Shown: positions 12,478 to 23,340 of the stretch, piece by piece
Layout: each line of letters starts with the position of its first letter
How positions within the stretch are numbered: position 1 is the first letter of the stretch
Origin: Brachypodium distachyon
Taxonomy: Eukaryota > Streptophyta > Magnoliopsida > Poales > Poaceae
DNA: 64,000 bases
Assembly: GCF_000005505.3 (NCBI RefSeq)
Contig: NC_016131.3
Span: 43,609,355 to 43,673,354 of the forward strand
Reading direction: 5' to 3'
Program-made: the position numbers and the translations under genes
Notes under the pieces: generated by a model
What the model saw: only the letters and a program-made list of their open reading frames with translations
What the model was told of the DNA's origin: nothing
The model's database searches: none

Positions 12478-15400
12478 ATGTAATAACCCAAAATATTATG
12501 ACGTGAGTTAAAGACCTTGGTGGTCACAATGTCATATCATCTCATGCAGATCTTGCATTAGTTGCACAAGCAAGCATCTCCAATTCTACAACTTGAGAAA
12601 AACGCTGAATTTGAACTTCTTTCAACCTTGCACAAAAAAAATATTTTTAAAACCTACTTTTATATTTTACTGGGGTCTCTGATAGTATACATGAGTCCCT
12701 TAAAAAGTTTCATAATTTTCTGAACCTGTTTGGTACTTTAATTGAGTGTTTTTCCTTTATTTTCATGAATGGACAGAACTGAAAATTATTCATGATCTGA
12801 AGCTAACTTTATCAAAACCTTGTGAAAACTTATATCAGGGTCTTATATACCCATATTTACCCCCACATAAATTTTCATAAAATTACGACTTGTATTTCAA
12901 CTACCTACAGTTCAAACCTATATTTGGACCATATTCAAATTTGACTTTCAAAAACATTCAAAAACATTTTATAAAGATCTGAGAAAATTCAAAGTGGTTA
13001 GTATTGGCCTGTATATGGTCTGTGAAGTTTTGTAGATTTTTCGGACACAGTTTAGATCCCCAAACAGACCAAATAGAGGTTCAGCTAGAACAAAAGGCTT
13101 TTTCTCTTTGTCTCCCTGACGAGAGGGGCCCAACTGCCAGACCTTTCTTCTCCACGAAGCAGACCACGCGTCGAGCAGGTTCTGTGCACTGCGAGTGACA
13201 CCCTTCTCCGTTTCTTCCTCTGTTTGGCTCAGCCGTCTTCGCAGAAGACGTGGGCGACATGCAGTAGTGCTACGCGTCCAAAACCGGTGCTACACGTGTC
13301 CTCCTCCTTACGAACCGACCTTCGAAATCCTCCGTCTGGCTTCCTTATATTGACCCAGACGATCTCCCTTCTCCCCTTTTCTCCGTTCTGCGTCTACAGA
13401 AGAGCTTTCTTAGACAGGCCCTCACTCTCTGTCAAATCTGAGAAGGTTTCCTCGAGTAGTTCGCCGGGAACGCGGGCGACGTCCAAGCGTTCGCGGCCGC
13501 GCCCGTCGCGGCTCCGGCGGCCTCTTTCTTCTTCCCCTGTGAGTTTCAGTCCGCAATACCTTGTCCATAGAGTTCGAATCGTGGTCCCGAGTTCAGGCCT
13601 CTGTTCCCCGTTCTATTTGGCGCAGATTCGTGAAGCCGAGGTCGTCATCTTCCCCAACCCCGACAAGAACTCCGGCGAGCCTCCATTCCACCGATTCCGG
13701 ACACCATTGCTCCAGCTGACCAATGCAAGAGTTTCAGGGTGAGCTTCTGAGGCATAGACTCTCCTTTTCCCTCTCTCTCTCCCGCGCTGTAGATTCCCCA
13801 CCGCGTCGGCCTGTCCCGGCTGTCGCCGGCGAGCAGCGCGACACCTGCTGTGGCACCCATGGTGTCCACTCCGTGCACCAATGGTCTCGACGCACTGCTG
13901 CGGTGCTAACCCCCCCTAGTTCCCAGGGCTCCGGCTCCCGGAACCGCCGTTCCGGCGAGACCTCGCTGTAGTCCAGCCGCACGGGCTCTCGTTCAGCCAT
14001 CCACTGCACTGCACAGAGTGTTCAGTTTAATCAGAGAATTCCATAAATTAGTTTAGAACTGCTAAAACTTGCAAAAATCGTAGGGAAGTCATCGTAACTC
14101 CAAATTGAATGAAATTTTTATGGAAATGTAGGTTTTTGAGTGTGTGATTTTATGAAATTATTCTCATTAGCATATCTGTCCAGTAAATGATCGAATTATT
14201 GCCATGGCTAAATGCGACTAAAATTTGACATGCAACACTTAAAAATTCACATCTTGCATTCTAGGACTCCAAATGAATTGATTCCAGTTGACTTAGTTTT
14301 GTATTTCAATGCCTCACATTCCAGAATGCATTTCATATCATGGCATCATGTTTGAGTTCCTGGTTATTGATTTTTCTCTTTCATTGTTGTTTTCAGGTTT
14401 TTCTTGCCTCTTATCGGTAGAATCCGGCAACGAGGGTTATTCGGAAGGTGATAAGCAGCAGTACCAGGAGCTTGAACAGCAAGGCAAGCATCAGCTTGTT
14501 GAATCTTTGATCCCTCATTTAATTATGTTATTCTTACTTGCTTTCGATTATTGCTATCGTTATGTCCATCATGTCGATATCTCATAATTTCATTCTCGCA
14601 AATGATATGTTGGGATTACTAGCATGTGTAGGAGTTGCTTGCTGTTCATGACCAGAAGGTTATGACATTAATTTTGACTAATGAACTATGGAACCTAATA
14701 AGTGAGATGTGAGAGCCGATACCAACAGATGGTCGCAGGGTGAGGCTATATCCCCGTCGATACCGGTGTCGTTGGATCTTTCCCTTCACCCCACGGGGAG
14801 TGTTACGAAGGCATGGGAGACATGGTCGGGCCCGATCCTCTGAGCTTCCCACCCAACGTAACATTTCCGTTCGAATTGGGTGGTTAGCCCAATCCTGACA
14901 AGTGATAACATGAACCTTCAGGTGTGGTGACCTAAGGTTGAATGGAAATATCAAGTGGGAAGCTTGATTTAAAGTGGTTTCATGTGATTGTTTTCACTAG
15001 TGTGACATCTTGGTATATGTTACCATGTTGATGACATGATCTTTGTTAATTGAGATACACATGAGTAAGTCTTGCGAGTACGAAAGTACTCATTGGGAAT
15101 TCCATTCCTCATATTGATGCAGGTGAGCCTAGCATAGGCGAGTTCTTCGATGTTAAGCGTGACGTCTAGTTTGCTGGGTTCCTTTGGTCAGCTTGCCCTG
15201 CGAGTTATGTGGCTTTTGTGATATGGCGGTGGTAACCATCTCAAGGGTTTTACTTATGTTTCCGCTGCTGTTGGTGTTGGCTTTTAGGCCACTGGATGTA
15301 TCTACTATCTAGCTTCTCTTGTATGAGATGTGAACTATGTATTTGTAACTCCCTTTTGTAGTGTTCGTGTTGTGATACCATATTTGTTTAAGCACGTCAT

Positions 15401-15730
15401 GCACAATGTGTGTATGATCCTGGAGTGCATGACGTGTGTTTGAGTATTTGGATTTCTCTTGTATGTGCAAGAAAGGGTGTTGAGCAAAGTCGGAACTGCT
15501 AGTTATCGCCTCCACTTGTGGTATTCTTATACCGGGTGTATGGTCGGGTCCCAGGGCAGTGGCTTGTTCAAAGACTCATCTTGTACCTACAATAGAAGGT
15601 CATTCCCTCGAACAAAAGGACATGGGACTTATTTCAACTCTTGGGAGATTGCAACCCCTTACTTTGGTCTACTTCAACTGTGAGTCGTAGTTGCGTATGT
15701 AGAGTTGGGTAAGTGAAAGTCACGAACCGT
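12478..15730. mobile_element. Unclassified sequence nested within the Harbinger element
   Basis: The composition changes at TGTAATAACCC (12480). The block includes a TATA-like CCTTATATTG at about 13343 followed by a CT-rich leader, then long AT-rich non-coding sequence. Its TG... start and promoter-plus-leader arrangement would fit a non-coding LTR-type derivative. No second LTR, primer-binding site or target duplication was found, so I leave it unclassified. Confidence 0.35.
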
Positions 15731-15840
15731 TACGGGTTTGGCTTGGGCTTAACGACCGTTGTGAGCACATACAAGCGGCGTATCGTATGGTTAACGGTGT
15801 AGGTCACCGAACTCGGTTCATTGCATCTCCTTACTTGTTG

Positions 15841-15985
15841 GTTCAAGTTCCAGGTTGTTGGTTTAAGTTCCAGGCCCTGACAGAGGACTGGCCGGATGGG
15901 GTTGGAAGGGATTAGTTGTTGGTTTAAGTTCCAGGCCCTGACAGAGAAGGACTGGCCGGATGAGGTTGGAAGGGAACTGGCTGGC
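15841..15985. repeat. Short tandem duplication, about 61-bp unit
   Basis: GTTGGTTTAAGTTCCAGGCC followed by CTGACAGAG and GACTGGCCGGAT occurs twice, starting near 15857 and 15918. A partial third copy (GTTCAAGTTCCAGG) precedes them. It lies in the right arm of the Harbinger-like element. Confidence 0.8.
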
Positions 15986-17599
15986 TGGAGATGGAGGAGA
16001 TCTGACCGGAGATAGTGAGGCGGCGTTGTGGCCGGTGATGGGGATGGAGGTGCGCGGTGGGATAGAAAAAGATCAATAAAAAGGTTCAACCCACATAATG
16101 GCATTCCCGGGTCAATAAACGAAACTCCGCGTTTAGTCGTTTGGCGGAGCATCGATTTTCCTTCTCCGCATTTTTGTACTAGGCGTCCATCCGCTCCGCG
16201 GAATTAAACCGTTCGGCGCAGCTCCGCCCGATCCGCACGCGGAGTTCGGAGCCGAAGGCCTGCCGAACAGGCTCTTAATATATGCATTGCTCTATCTTTA
16301 CCTTGAAACAAAAATATGTCCTGCTTTTATTATTATTCAGTGACCTGGCCTGATTTATTCGCGTAGGTGGATGAGCTCACACATAAGTCTGAATCACTTG
16401 AAGCTGAACTTGACAAAACAAACAATCAGTTAAAAGAGGCCAGAACTACTGCTGATGTGGAGAATTTGAAGTGCAAAGCAGCAAAAGAAGTTATCAGCTC
16501 CCTTACTACTCAGGTAGGTTTCTATTTCTTACACTGGCAATTCTCAAAATAATAGGGATCAATTTGCCGACCTTTATATGGGAACTATTGTAGCTGGGAA
16601 TATGAAAGGTAGAGTGCAAACATGTTAGTTGTATAGTAATAGGACAGGACAAACTTTAAAGCTCCTTATCCCATTGGGCCAATTGCACCATTCTCTTGAT
16701 AGATCATACATTTGATCTGAAACGCATTATCACTTGAAGTCTTTTATCAGCTTGTACAAATTTGCATCAGGTTTTATGCCTGCAACATGAAATGCTGACC
16801 TACTGAATATAAAATTGGGAGCCAGAAAAGATAAACCTCATCATGGATACAGTTTTGTTTTCATGTTTATGAATGGCAAGTCCTAGCTCGTGTAATATGA
16901 CGAGAAGTGGAAACAGAGGGTATGACTAAGCTTTGCCCTACGAATCGATGCAGATAATATTAACTTCAGCAAATTTTATGTCACTATTGCAAGTTACGCA
17001 ATGATATCATGGTTACTTTGACTTAAAATTATTTTCTGTTGTCAGATGAAAAGTATAACCGAAAGAGCACCTGAAGGCTGGACTGTCGATGACAACTGGA
17101 CTGGTCAAGTAGTATCAAAGTTGTTAGGAAATCAGTTCCACGAGAATAATTTGAACGATGTGTCAAGGTCGCCTGATTCCAGTGTCCACGTGGCCCAACA
17201 GTTACCTTGCAAAGGAAATAGCATTGGTAGCAAACACATATTGGGTCGAACAGGTAGAACATGGGGTATACATTACGCTATTCCGCTCACCGGCAGGTCA
17301 TAAATACCTCTGGCGTGTCCGTTTTAGGTATTGATATGTTCTGGCATCATCCGATTCTCCAAAAACTCTGTACTCAGTTCTCGGTTGGCACTTCCGAGCC
17401 TCTTCCATTTCTTCTGCATTTTCCCTTTCATGGATTTTCGTATTGACCACTTCTTTTGCTTGCCTGAAGCAAGAGGCAGTTCACTGAACAACAAGCAGAG
17501 CGATGGTGGGCTGAACACCGACCAACTCTACAACGGCAGTATGGTATCCTGACTGGAGACAGCGTCATCCCGTCAAGAACATCCCGAGAGAAGGGATAG

Positions 17600-17897
17600 G
17601 TTTTATCATCGACTATCTGTTGTGCAGAACGTTAACTTTCCTGGTGGATTCTCTGGACGACCAGTACTGTTGTGTCCTGGGAACAGATGCAGTAGAGCAA
17701 CGCGAGGTGTGTTCTGCATAAAGTTAGAGCTCGCTGAATCTCTTGAACTTGCCCACCCCAAAGCTCCTGCTTGATGAAACCACGCACTGTTAGCCATGGC
17801 TTGTTCTCCCTGTACAACAGAAACAGTTTCTAGTAACATTTAGCTTTCTTCTCAATTTAGTGACACTCGGCGTATGTAGGATATTTTAACTGAAATA
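17600..17897 (+). other. Probable 3' UTR and downstream flank of the PRAF-type gene
   Basis: No credible reading frame is present. The sequence continues the GC/AT texture of the last exon for about 200 bp, then becomes AT-rich before the MITE. Confidence 0.35.
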
Positions 17898-17975
17898 CTC
17901 CTCCCTCCGTTCCTAAATACTTGTCGTGATTTTAGTGCAAATTTTGCACTAAAATCACGACAACTGCTCCTGTAT
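17898..17975. mobile_element. Stowaway-type MITE remnant with perfect hairpin
   Basis: Begins CTCCTCCCTCCG after a TA at 17896-17897. It contains a perfect 43-bp palindrome (17921-17963: two 21-bp arms around a single T). The right terminal repeat is degraded or lost. Its core (CACTAAAA) also appears in the element at 28975-29052. Confidence 0.7.
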
Positions 17976-18347
17976 CCGTAGAGCTAACTGCACACTTGAA
18001 TACTTGATCCTTCCTGTAATCTTTTTCTGAAGGAAGTCATGTGAAAATTATGTTTCCTGGCCTTTAAAATGAAATGCTTGGATTTCAAGTTATCTGAGAA
18101 AGTCAACATTAATTGTTAGGACATCCACAATGGTAAAATCAGTATTGACTTAAATTTTATTTATAGTCAAGGCAAAATGACATACGTGGTAGGTTGTTTT
18201 TAAGCTGGCTATACGATTTAGGTCTCACTTATGATTCAATACAACACCCTCCTCTAAAGAAAAACACAAGGACGGCACAGATTAATCCGTACCCCTTCAT
18301 AAAAAAGGGCACGATGGACATTAAACAATATTTTATTCTATCATTTT

Positions 18348-19055
18348 CGTATGGCTCCGAACAACACTCGGTGTTTTCAATTTTTCCGGAGATTGCAACG
18401 TTGGATCAGCATGAAATTTCACGAGATAATAGTAGACACAATTCCACACAATCTCACCAAAGAGATCGATGAAATATTTCTTGAGCCAGCGGGAAACAGG
18501 CGAACAAGTCGGATGTTCGTGCTGTCCCGCACGGCCACGAGAATTCGAAACAGCACTCGGTGTTTCGAAGCTTTCTGGAGATTCCACCGTTGGATCGCGA
18601 TGAAATTTCACATTGTAGTAGGAGACAAAATTCCGCATAATCCCACCAAAGGGATCGGCGGAACACTTCTCGAGAAATCAGAAAACATGTGAACAAGTCG
18701 GATGTTTGTGCTGTCCCGCACAGTCGCGAGAAATCCAAACAATGCTAGGTATTTTGAAGTTTTCCGGTGATTCCACCGTTGGATCGCAATGAAATTTCAC
18801 ATTATGGTGGTACACAAAATTCCGCACAATCTCACCGAAGGGATCGTTGAAAAATTATTTGAATCAGCGGGGAACATGTGAACATCGTGTTATCACTCAG
18901 GGCCGCAAGAAATCCAAACAACACTCGGTATTTTGGTATTAGCCGGAGATTTCACCGTTGGATCGCGATGAAATTTCACAGCATTGTAGAAGACACAATT
19001 CCGAACATTCTCACCGGAGGAATCATCGAAAAAGTTCTTGATGCAGTTGATACCT
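18348..19055. repeat. Four-copy tandem repeat, about 189-bp unit
   Basis: The core CGTTGGATC plus ATGAAATTTCAC recurs at 18399, 18588, 18777 and 18956, giving spacings of 189, 189 and 179 bp. Each unit also carries AACACTCGG-like, TTTCCGGAGATT-like and ATTCCGCACAATCTCACC-like blocks. Copies differ by roughly 10-20 percent by eye. Both strands have frames running through two units (18351-18692 +, 18454-18738 -), which are repeat artefacts rather than genes. Confidence 0.9.
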
Positions 19056-21393
19056 CGCGAGAGAGAAAGGAGACAGGACGAAGGAAAGAATAGGAAGAAA
19101 AAAGAAAAGACTATCCTACCCTTCTGAGTTTGGGGAAGGGGGTTGTATTGAATTAGACCCGTTTAGCTCTAAATTGGATGATGTTCAACGAGATCAACTC
19201 AGGCTCGCTTTTAACGAAGAGTCGGTTTCTTTTCTCTTTTGTTTTGTAGTAATTTTTTAATAAGAATCAGTTTTGCACAGGTAGTGGAGAATTTTCAGCC
19301 TAACACGCATGACTCGATGAATAACTACGATAAACTTGGCTGTTGTTTGACTTTCTCTTCTTCCCCATTCAGTCATTAACCTCGCACGTACGTACGGCAG
19401 CAATAACTAGCTTTTTTGACAACGCTTGCAGGTGCTGTGCGGCCAAGGGCAGCAAGTACAAGCCTTTGATGTGTTTGAAACTTTGAACTAACTTAGCACA
19501 AACTGCACCACAGCAATGTCCTTCAGGAATTGCGTGCATATAGGCAGAGTGAAGGAATCAAAATCCCCTCGCTAGCAGTTGCACAATACTTTTTGCAGCA
19601 ATTTATCGAAAATACTTGTGCTCCGCCCAACCTTTTATTTCCTGGTGGCATTCATGCATGGACGGTTTATGCCTCGCTCCACCACTTACACACGTATTGA
19701 CGTATATTTACAAAATCTATATTTACGAAGTCTTGAGAGTCTAGGATGTAACTTGTGCACAACTGTGCTATGCTAGATTTTTTTGGAAAGGATAAAGCTT
19801 GATTTTTGCAAGTACGGCAGCAAATCGATCTACATATCTATTTCTATCCTTCGAAATCGAGCCTAGCTAGCCAGGCCGGCCGGCCGGTGGGAACGGAGCA
19901 TGCATGCACGCTGTACGATGAGTAGTAAATCGACAAGGAAACCAATGAAAAGGTCCAAGCTAGCCAGAAGCACACCTCTGTAACACTCTTGCTGCAGGAA
20001 GAGCCAAAGCTAACCGCCCAGCTAAATTTGCTAGTACAAGAGGACCGCCGGGCGGCCGGCACATCTGTGCACGCTACAGCAGCTGACGCTAACATCCGTG
20101 CGGGACTTACGTACAGAGAGCCAGAAACGAGCGGCAACGCACGGTAGAGTCCACCAACAACCAACCGACGACGAAAAGAAAGGAAAAAAGGCAGTCGTTG
20201 CGAGCCCTTTCCTTGCCCCGATCCGTTCCTTTCTTTCGCCCGAACGGCGACACGACAGCCCCAGGTGACCACACAGTACAGTACACACATGCAGCATGCT
20301 TCGCGCGCACAGCCAAACCCCCCTGTCCCGGCGCCATCGTCGCCGGCCCTAGCTGCCTGCGCGCCCACGGCCCCCCGTATACGTACGTTAATTTGCTATA
20401 GAATGGCGCTGGCCCATGCATGCACGGCAGCGAACGGCATGGCGTCCCATTGCAGGGAATGCATTGCATGCATGCGAATGCGGTCGAGAGCGCGAGAGCG
20501 AGTCTTCGTACGTGGCCAACTGGTGCACGTACTGCTCTGCTCTGGCCGGCCCGGTCAATTCCGCTTCCCAGATCGGTGTAAGCAATTAACCGTCTCACAC
20601 TGATCTCATCGTCGTCCTCCGTACGTGTCGATGGAAACAGGTGCAGACACCGAAGCTTCCACGAAACAGAGGCCCGGCCGGCGTATAGTACGCACGTACG
20701 TAAACGTCAGTTGGCGAAAGAGATGCTCCCGTTTGCATTTAATCGTACTGTGTATACGTGTCCTGGGGTTACATAATCAGCTGTAAGCACATGCATACTT
20801 AATAGCATGAGTACCATGTTAAATAACACCTCAGATTGGATTAATCAAGCTGAAGCGGCCAGTACATCTATTCATGAGGGACAGACATACAAGGAGTACT
20901 GTAGTATATTAGCAGCAGTACTACCACCGTACTGGATATGGGTAGCTAGCGGTCGGTCGGTTGTCTGTAGGGGAAACAACTCGATCCAAACCGCAGATAA
21001 GTAAGTTTACAGAAACTGAACAAGCTAGATATATATGGAGATCACTGGGGAGATCGAAACCACATGCGCGCGCGCGCGAGCTTAGGGGATGATTATCAAG
21101 GTGATCGAGCTAATTAACTGCAGCTAAAAACTTAATTAGGCGGCCTATAGCTAATGCAGGGTGCCCTGCTACCAAATTAGGTAAATGGAAACCAAGCTTA
21201 GCAGTACGTCGTCCTTAGGTATCGATCGATCGGCATGTATATGCAGAGATCGATCGATGGACACAGATATATCATGTGTATATGTATACATATATATTTA
21301 TATAGGTGAGGAGCTAGCTTAATTAATTAGGACATCACATCGATCTATCAGGAGGCCGGGCGTGGTCGACCATGCATGCATGAGAGAATTAAG
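19056..21393. other. Intergenic region downstream of the ILI/PRE-type gene
   Basis: No gene could be supported. The region holds AT-rich sequence to about 19800. A GC-rich stretch follows (19850-20700) with many short palindromes (GCATGC, CGTACG, GGCCGG) and overlapping spurious frames. After that come TATA/GATC-rich stretches and a (GC)n run at about 21066-21078. The last few hundred bases are probably the 3' UTR of the minus-strand gene. Confidence 0.4.
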
Positions 21394-21751
21394 CTAGCGG
21401 AGAAGGCTGCGGATGATCTCGGCGCCGGGGCTGTTGTGGTCCATGGTGGCCATGAGGTCGGAGAGCCGGTCGCTCAGGTCGTCCACTTCCCGGTGCAGGC
21501 TCTTGATGTAGCTGCACGTCTCCTTGAGCAGCTTCGTCGTCGACGCCTGCACATATACATGCATTCAGATCAATTTGTTAACTATAGCACATTACGCTTC
21601 GCTGCTCAGTGGCCAGTGATCTCTCTCGTACCTGGCTGCTGCCGCGGCGGCGCGCGCTGGCCGGGAGCAAAGACTGGAGCTTGGAGATGAGCTCGTTGAT
21701 CTCCTCCTCCGACACGGAGTTACCGCGGGACGACGACCTCCTGCCCGACAT
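21394..21751 (-). CDS. Atypical (non-DNA-binding) HLH protein, ILI/PRE family
   Basis: Two exons: 21632-21751 (ATG at 21751-21749) and 21394-21546 (stop TAG). The donor CAG/GTACGA and a GCAG acceptor join in phase 0 to give 90 residues. The protein has a short Ser/Arg-rich start ([19 protein letters not shown]), helix 1 ([11 protein letters not shown]), a loop, helix 2 ([20 protein letters not shown]) and a [11 protein letters not shown] leucine-repeat tail ending AEIIRSLLR. The basic region lacks the His-Glu-Arg contacts needed for DNA. Rice ILI/BU1 and Arabidopsis PRE proteins of 88-105 residues act in the nucleus by sequestering inhibitory bHLH partners, which promotes cell elongation and leaf-angle opening downstream of brassinosteroid. 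Length, intron position and motifs all match. It is closest to the ILI3-ILI5/BU1 type, but the paralogue cannot be fixed by eye. Confidence 0.93.
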
Positions 21752-21950
21752 CGTCGTACTACGTCTCTGAATAATGCAGCCCGCGCCTAGCCCGGCAGAA
21801 AGAGGACTGAACTGAGCTTGAAGACGATCGACGAGAAGCTAGGCGCGTGTGATCCCAAAAGTAGATCGAGTGGCCGGTTAGCTGAAGTTTGTTTTTGCCT
21901 GGGTGTGTGATGGGAAGAAGAAAGGGATCAAGAGGGGGGTTTTATAGGCC
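21752..21950 (-). promoter_or_regulatory. TATA promoter and 5' leader of the ILI/PRE-type gene
   Basis: On the minus strand a TATAAAA (plus 21940-21946, within CCTATAAAACC) is followed by a CT-rich leader (TCTTGATCCC, TTTCTTCTTCC) and then the ATG about 190 bases downstream. The spacing suits transcription starting near 21910. Confidence 0.65.
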
Positions 21951-22495
21951 CGGGTCGACGGAGAGCCGGTTGTCTGAAGGGAGCTAGCCTCGGGGCCGGA
22001 GAGCAAAGACACGAGACCATGATGATGTAGGCAAGACAGGGGTTAGATTAAGAAAAAGTTAGCGATCGATTGAGCTGCCGCATGCTTACACACACATCAA
22101 CAAAGGCCGGGAGAAGGGTCAGGACCCACATGTCCTTCTCTGTGGCTCCTCCTTACCGTGGATACCAATGGGGGCCACGACCTAGTTATGAGCTACGGTC
22201 ACACACCAACCTCCCCTCCACTTGCCACGTGCCCAGCCCTGTCGATTCGTATTACTATCAGTCCCCCGGTAACGTAGCGAGATGGCCAGGAGACACTGTT
22301 CACGTCAGTACGTATGTTCTCCGTCGCAGAAAATGCTCCGCACCAACTCACAATCAATTCGGTTCGCAGAGAAGATATATGTTTCGGAAATCCGGATCAT
22401 TTGCCAGATCGAGTCTGCGGAGCTCAGCCCATCCCGTCCTTTCATGTATACAATCCAACGGCTGCGATCCATCCGAACTCCAAGTAGAGTAGTAA
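21951..22495. other. Upstream region of the ILI/PRE-type gene
   Basis: No gene seen. It contains a CCACGTG-like stretch (CCACGTGCCC near 22224), a G-box-type motif that could serve the minus-strand promoter. This is inference only. Confidence 0.3.
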
Positions 22496-22600
22496 CTCCG
22501 TTTCATAATTTTTGTCGAAATCTTACATATATCTAGACATTTTTTAGTAACAGATACATCTATTTTTTAGCAAATTTGAGATAAAAATTATGAAACGGAG
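22496..22600. mobile_element. Stowaway MITE
   Basis: A 105-bp element with CTCCGTTTCATAATTTTTGT at the left end and the matching inverted ATAAAAATTATGAAACGGAG at the right. It carries the internal TCTAGACA/AGATACATCTA block common to the other Stowaway copies here. The outermost bases of the terminal repeats are shortened. It lies about 0.55 kb upstream of the ILI/PRE TATA box. Confidence 0.88.
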
Positions 22601-23335
22601 TGCTACTTAGGTAGCTCGATCCTAGTTAATTAATCCGCGGAAAACAAATAGCAGTAGTACAACTACTCCGCATGCCGGAGTAATCTTTAATCAGCACTGC
22701 GGCATGCACGTCCGCATCGCGGAACGACCCACGAGATGCCCCTGTCCCCCGATGCCGGGTACTGGAGCAACAATGTACTCGCAGCGACCTAGCGGCCGGT
22801 CGGGATCCTGCATATATGAAGAGATCCATCCATATCGATCCCCTTAGCTACCTTGTCTTATCTGGTAGGAGTACCGCGAGTAATAAGCATGTGCTTAACA
22901 GTGGAGGCCAGGCTTAATTACGCGGTTTAATCGTGCCACGTACTGTGTATAGCGGATCCAAGGAGCGGCGCCAGCCGGACGTCGACGCTCCATGATAGAT
23001 GGAGTATCTATTAATTCCCTGTCGCTGGCGAACCAATAATCCCCCCGGCCGCGTTTAATTTGGCCGCATTTACCAGCCACAGTGCTGAACGAGAGATCGA
23101 GCCCCCCCCCAGACAGGGCGTCGCGCGCCAGGTGTCCTGACGCGTATGACCGGGGTATGTATTAGCACTATCTTTCGGTATCGCCTGGTCGGGCCCGGAC
23201 ACGGACGTAATGTACGCGTACGTCCACGTGACTGCGCGTGGGCTCTCGTTCGTACCATGACCCCTCCAAAAGCGATCTTATTTCACGTCTGGCCACAGGC
23301 ACAGGCACAGCATGGCATGTCCGGTCGTGAAAGTG
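22601..23335. other. Intergenic, no gene seen
   Basis: Mixed GC content with a C9 run at about 23102. Overlapping open frames on both strands have no recognisable domain. Confidence 0.3.
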
Positions 23336-23340
23336 GCCAT

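Larger units (their letters stand above)
12123..16274. mobile_element. PIF/Harbinger (Tourist-like) element with large internal insertion
   Basis: Ends are GGGCCCGTTCGGCA at the left and TGCCGAACAGGCTC at the right, which are inverted repeats with two mismatches. They are flanked by TTA at 12120-12122 and 16275-16277, the 3-bp duplication of this superfamily. At 4,152 bp it is far larger than a MITE. Its arms (12123-12477 and about 15740-16274) are GC-rich, while the middle (about 12478-15730) is different in texture and is probably a second element nested inside. No transposase frame was recognised. It lies in the intron before the PRAF coiled-coil exon and may have removed or displaced the missing exon. 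Confidence 0.75.
6357..17599 (+). pseudogene. PRAF-type gene (PH, RCC1, FYVE, BRX domains), probably inactivated
   Basis: Exons read by eye: 6357-6397, 7493-7579, 7980-8069, 9365-9445, 9598-9774, 9859 to about 11939, 16367-16513, 17046-17327 and 17470-17599. In order they encode a PH-like domain (ALKKGTHLLKYGRRGKPK ... GQRSLDLICKDKDEAEAWFVGLK), seven RCC1-like blades, a FYVE zinc finger, a Ser/Thr-rich linker, a coiled coil and a BRX domain (VEHGVYITL ... ERWWAEHRP). Plant PRAFs of about 1,000-1,100 residues bind phosphoinositides and can have exchange activity on small GTPases. Three lesions are visible. The FYVE core at 11360-11420 carries small indels and in-frame stops. The usual exon before the coiled coil was not found. 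The frame also shifts between 17046 and the BRX motif. No initiator ATG joins in phase to the first exon. Introns carry a 4.15-kb Harbinger element. Rescue by an unseen splice form is possible but needs several coincidences. Confidence 0.75.

Noticed and set aside
18351..18692. 113-codon frame on +
   Set aside because: It is the 189-bp tandem repeat read through twice; the opposite strand is open for the same reason.
19844..20603. Several frames of 100-174 codons on both strands
   Set aside because: Mutually overlapping, low complexity and palindrome-rich; no splice structure or family motif.
21060..21080. GC-dinucleotide run and nearby GATCGATC clusters as a regulatory feature
   Set aside because: Simple-sequence content is common in grass intergenic DNA and nothing ties it to a function here.
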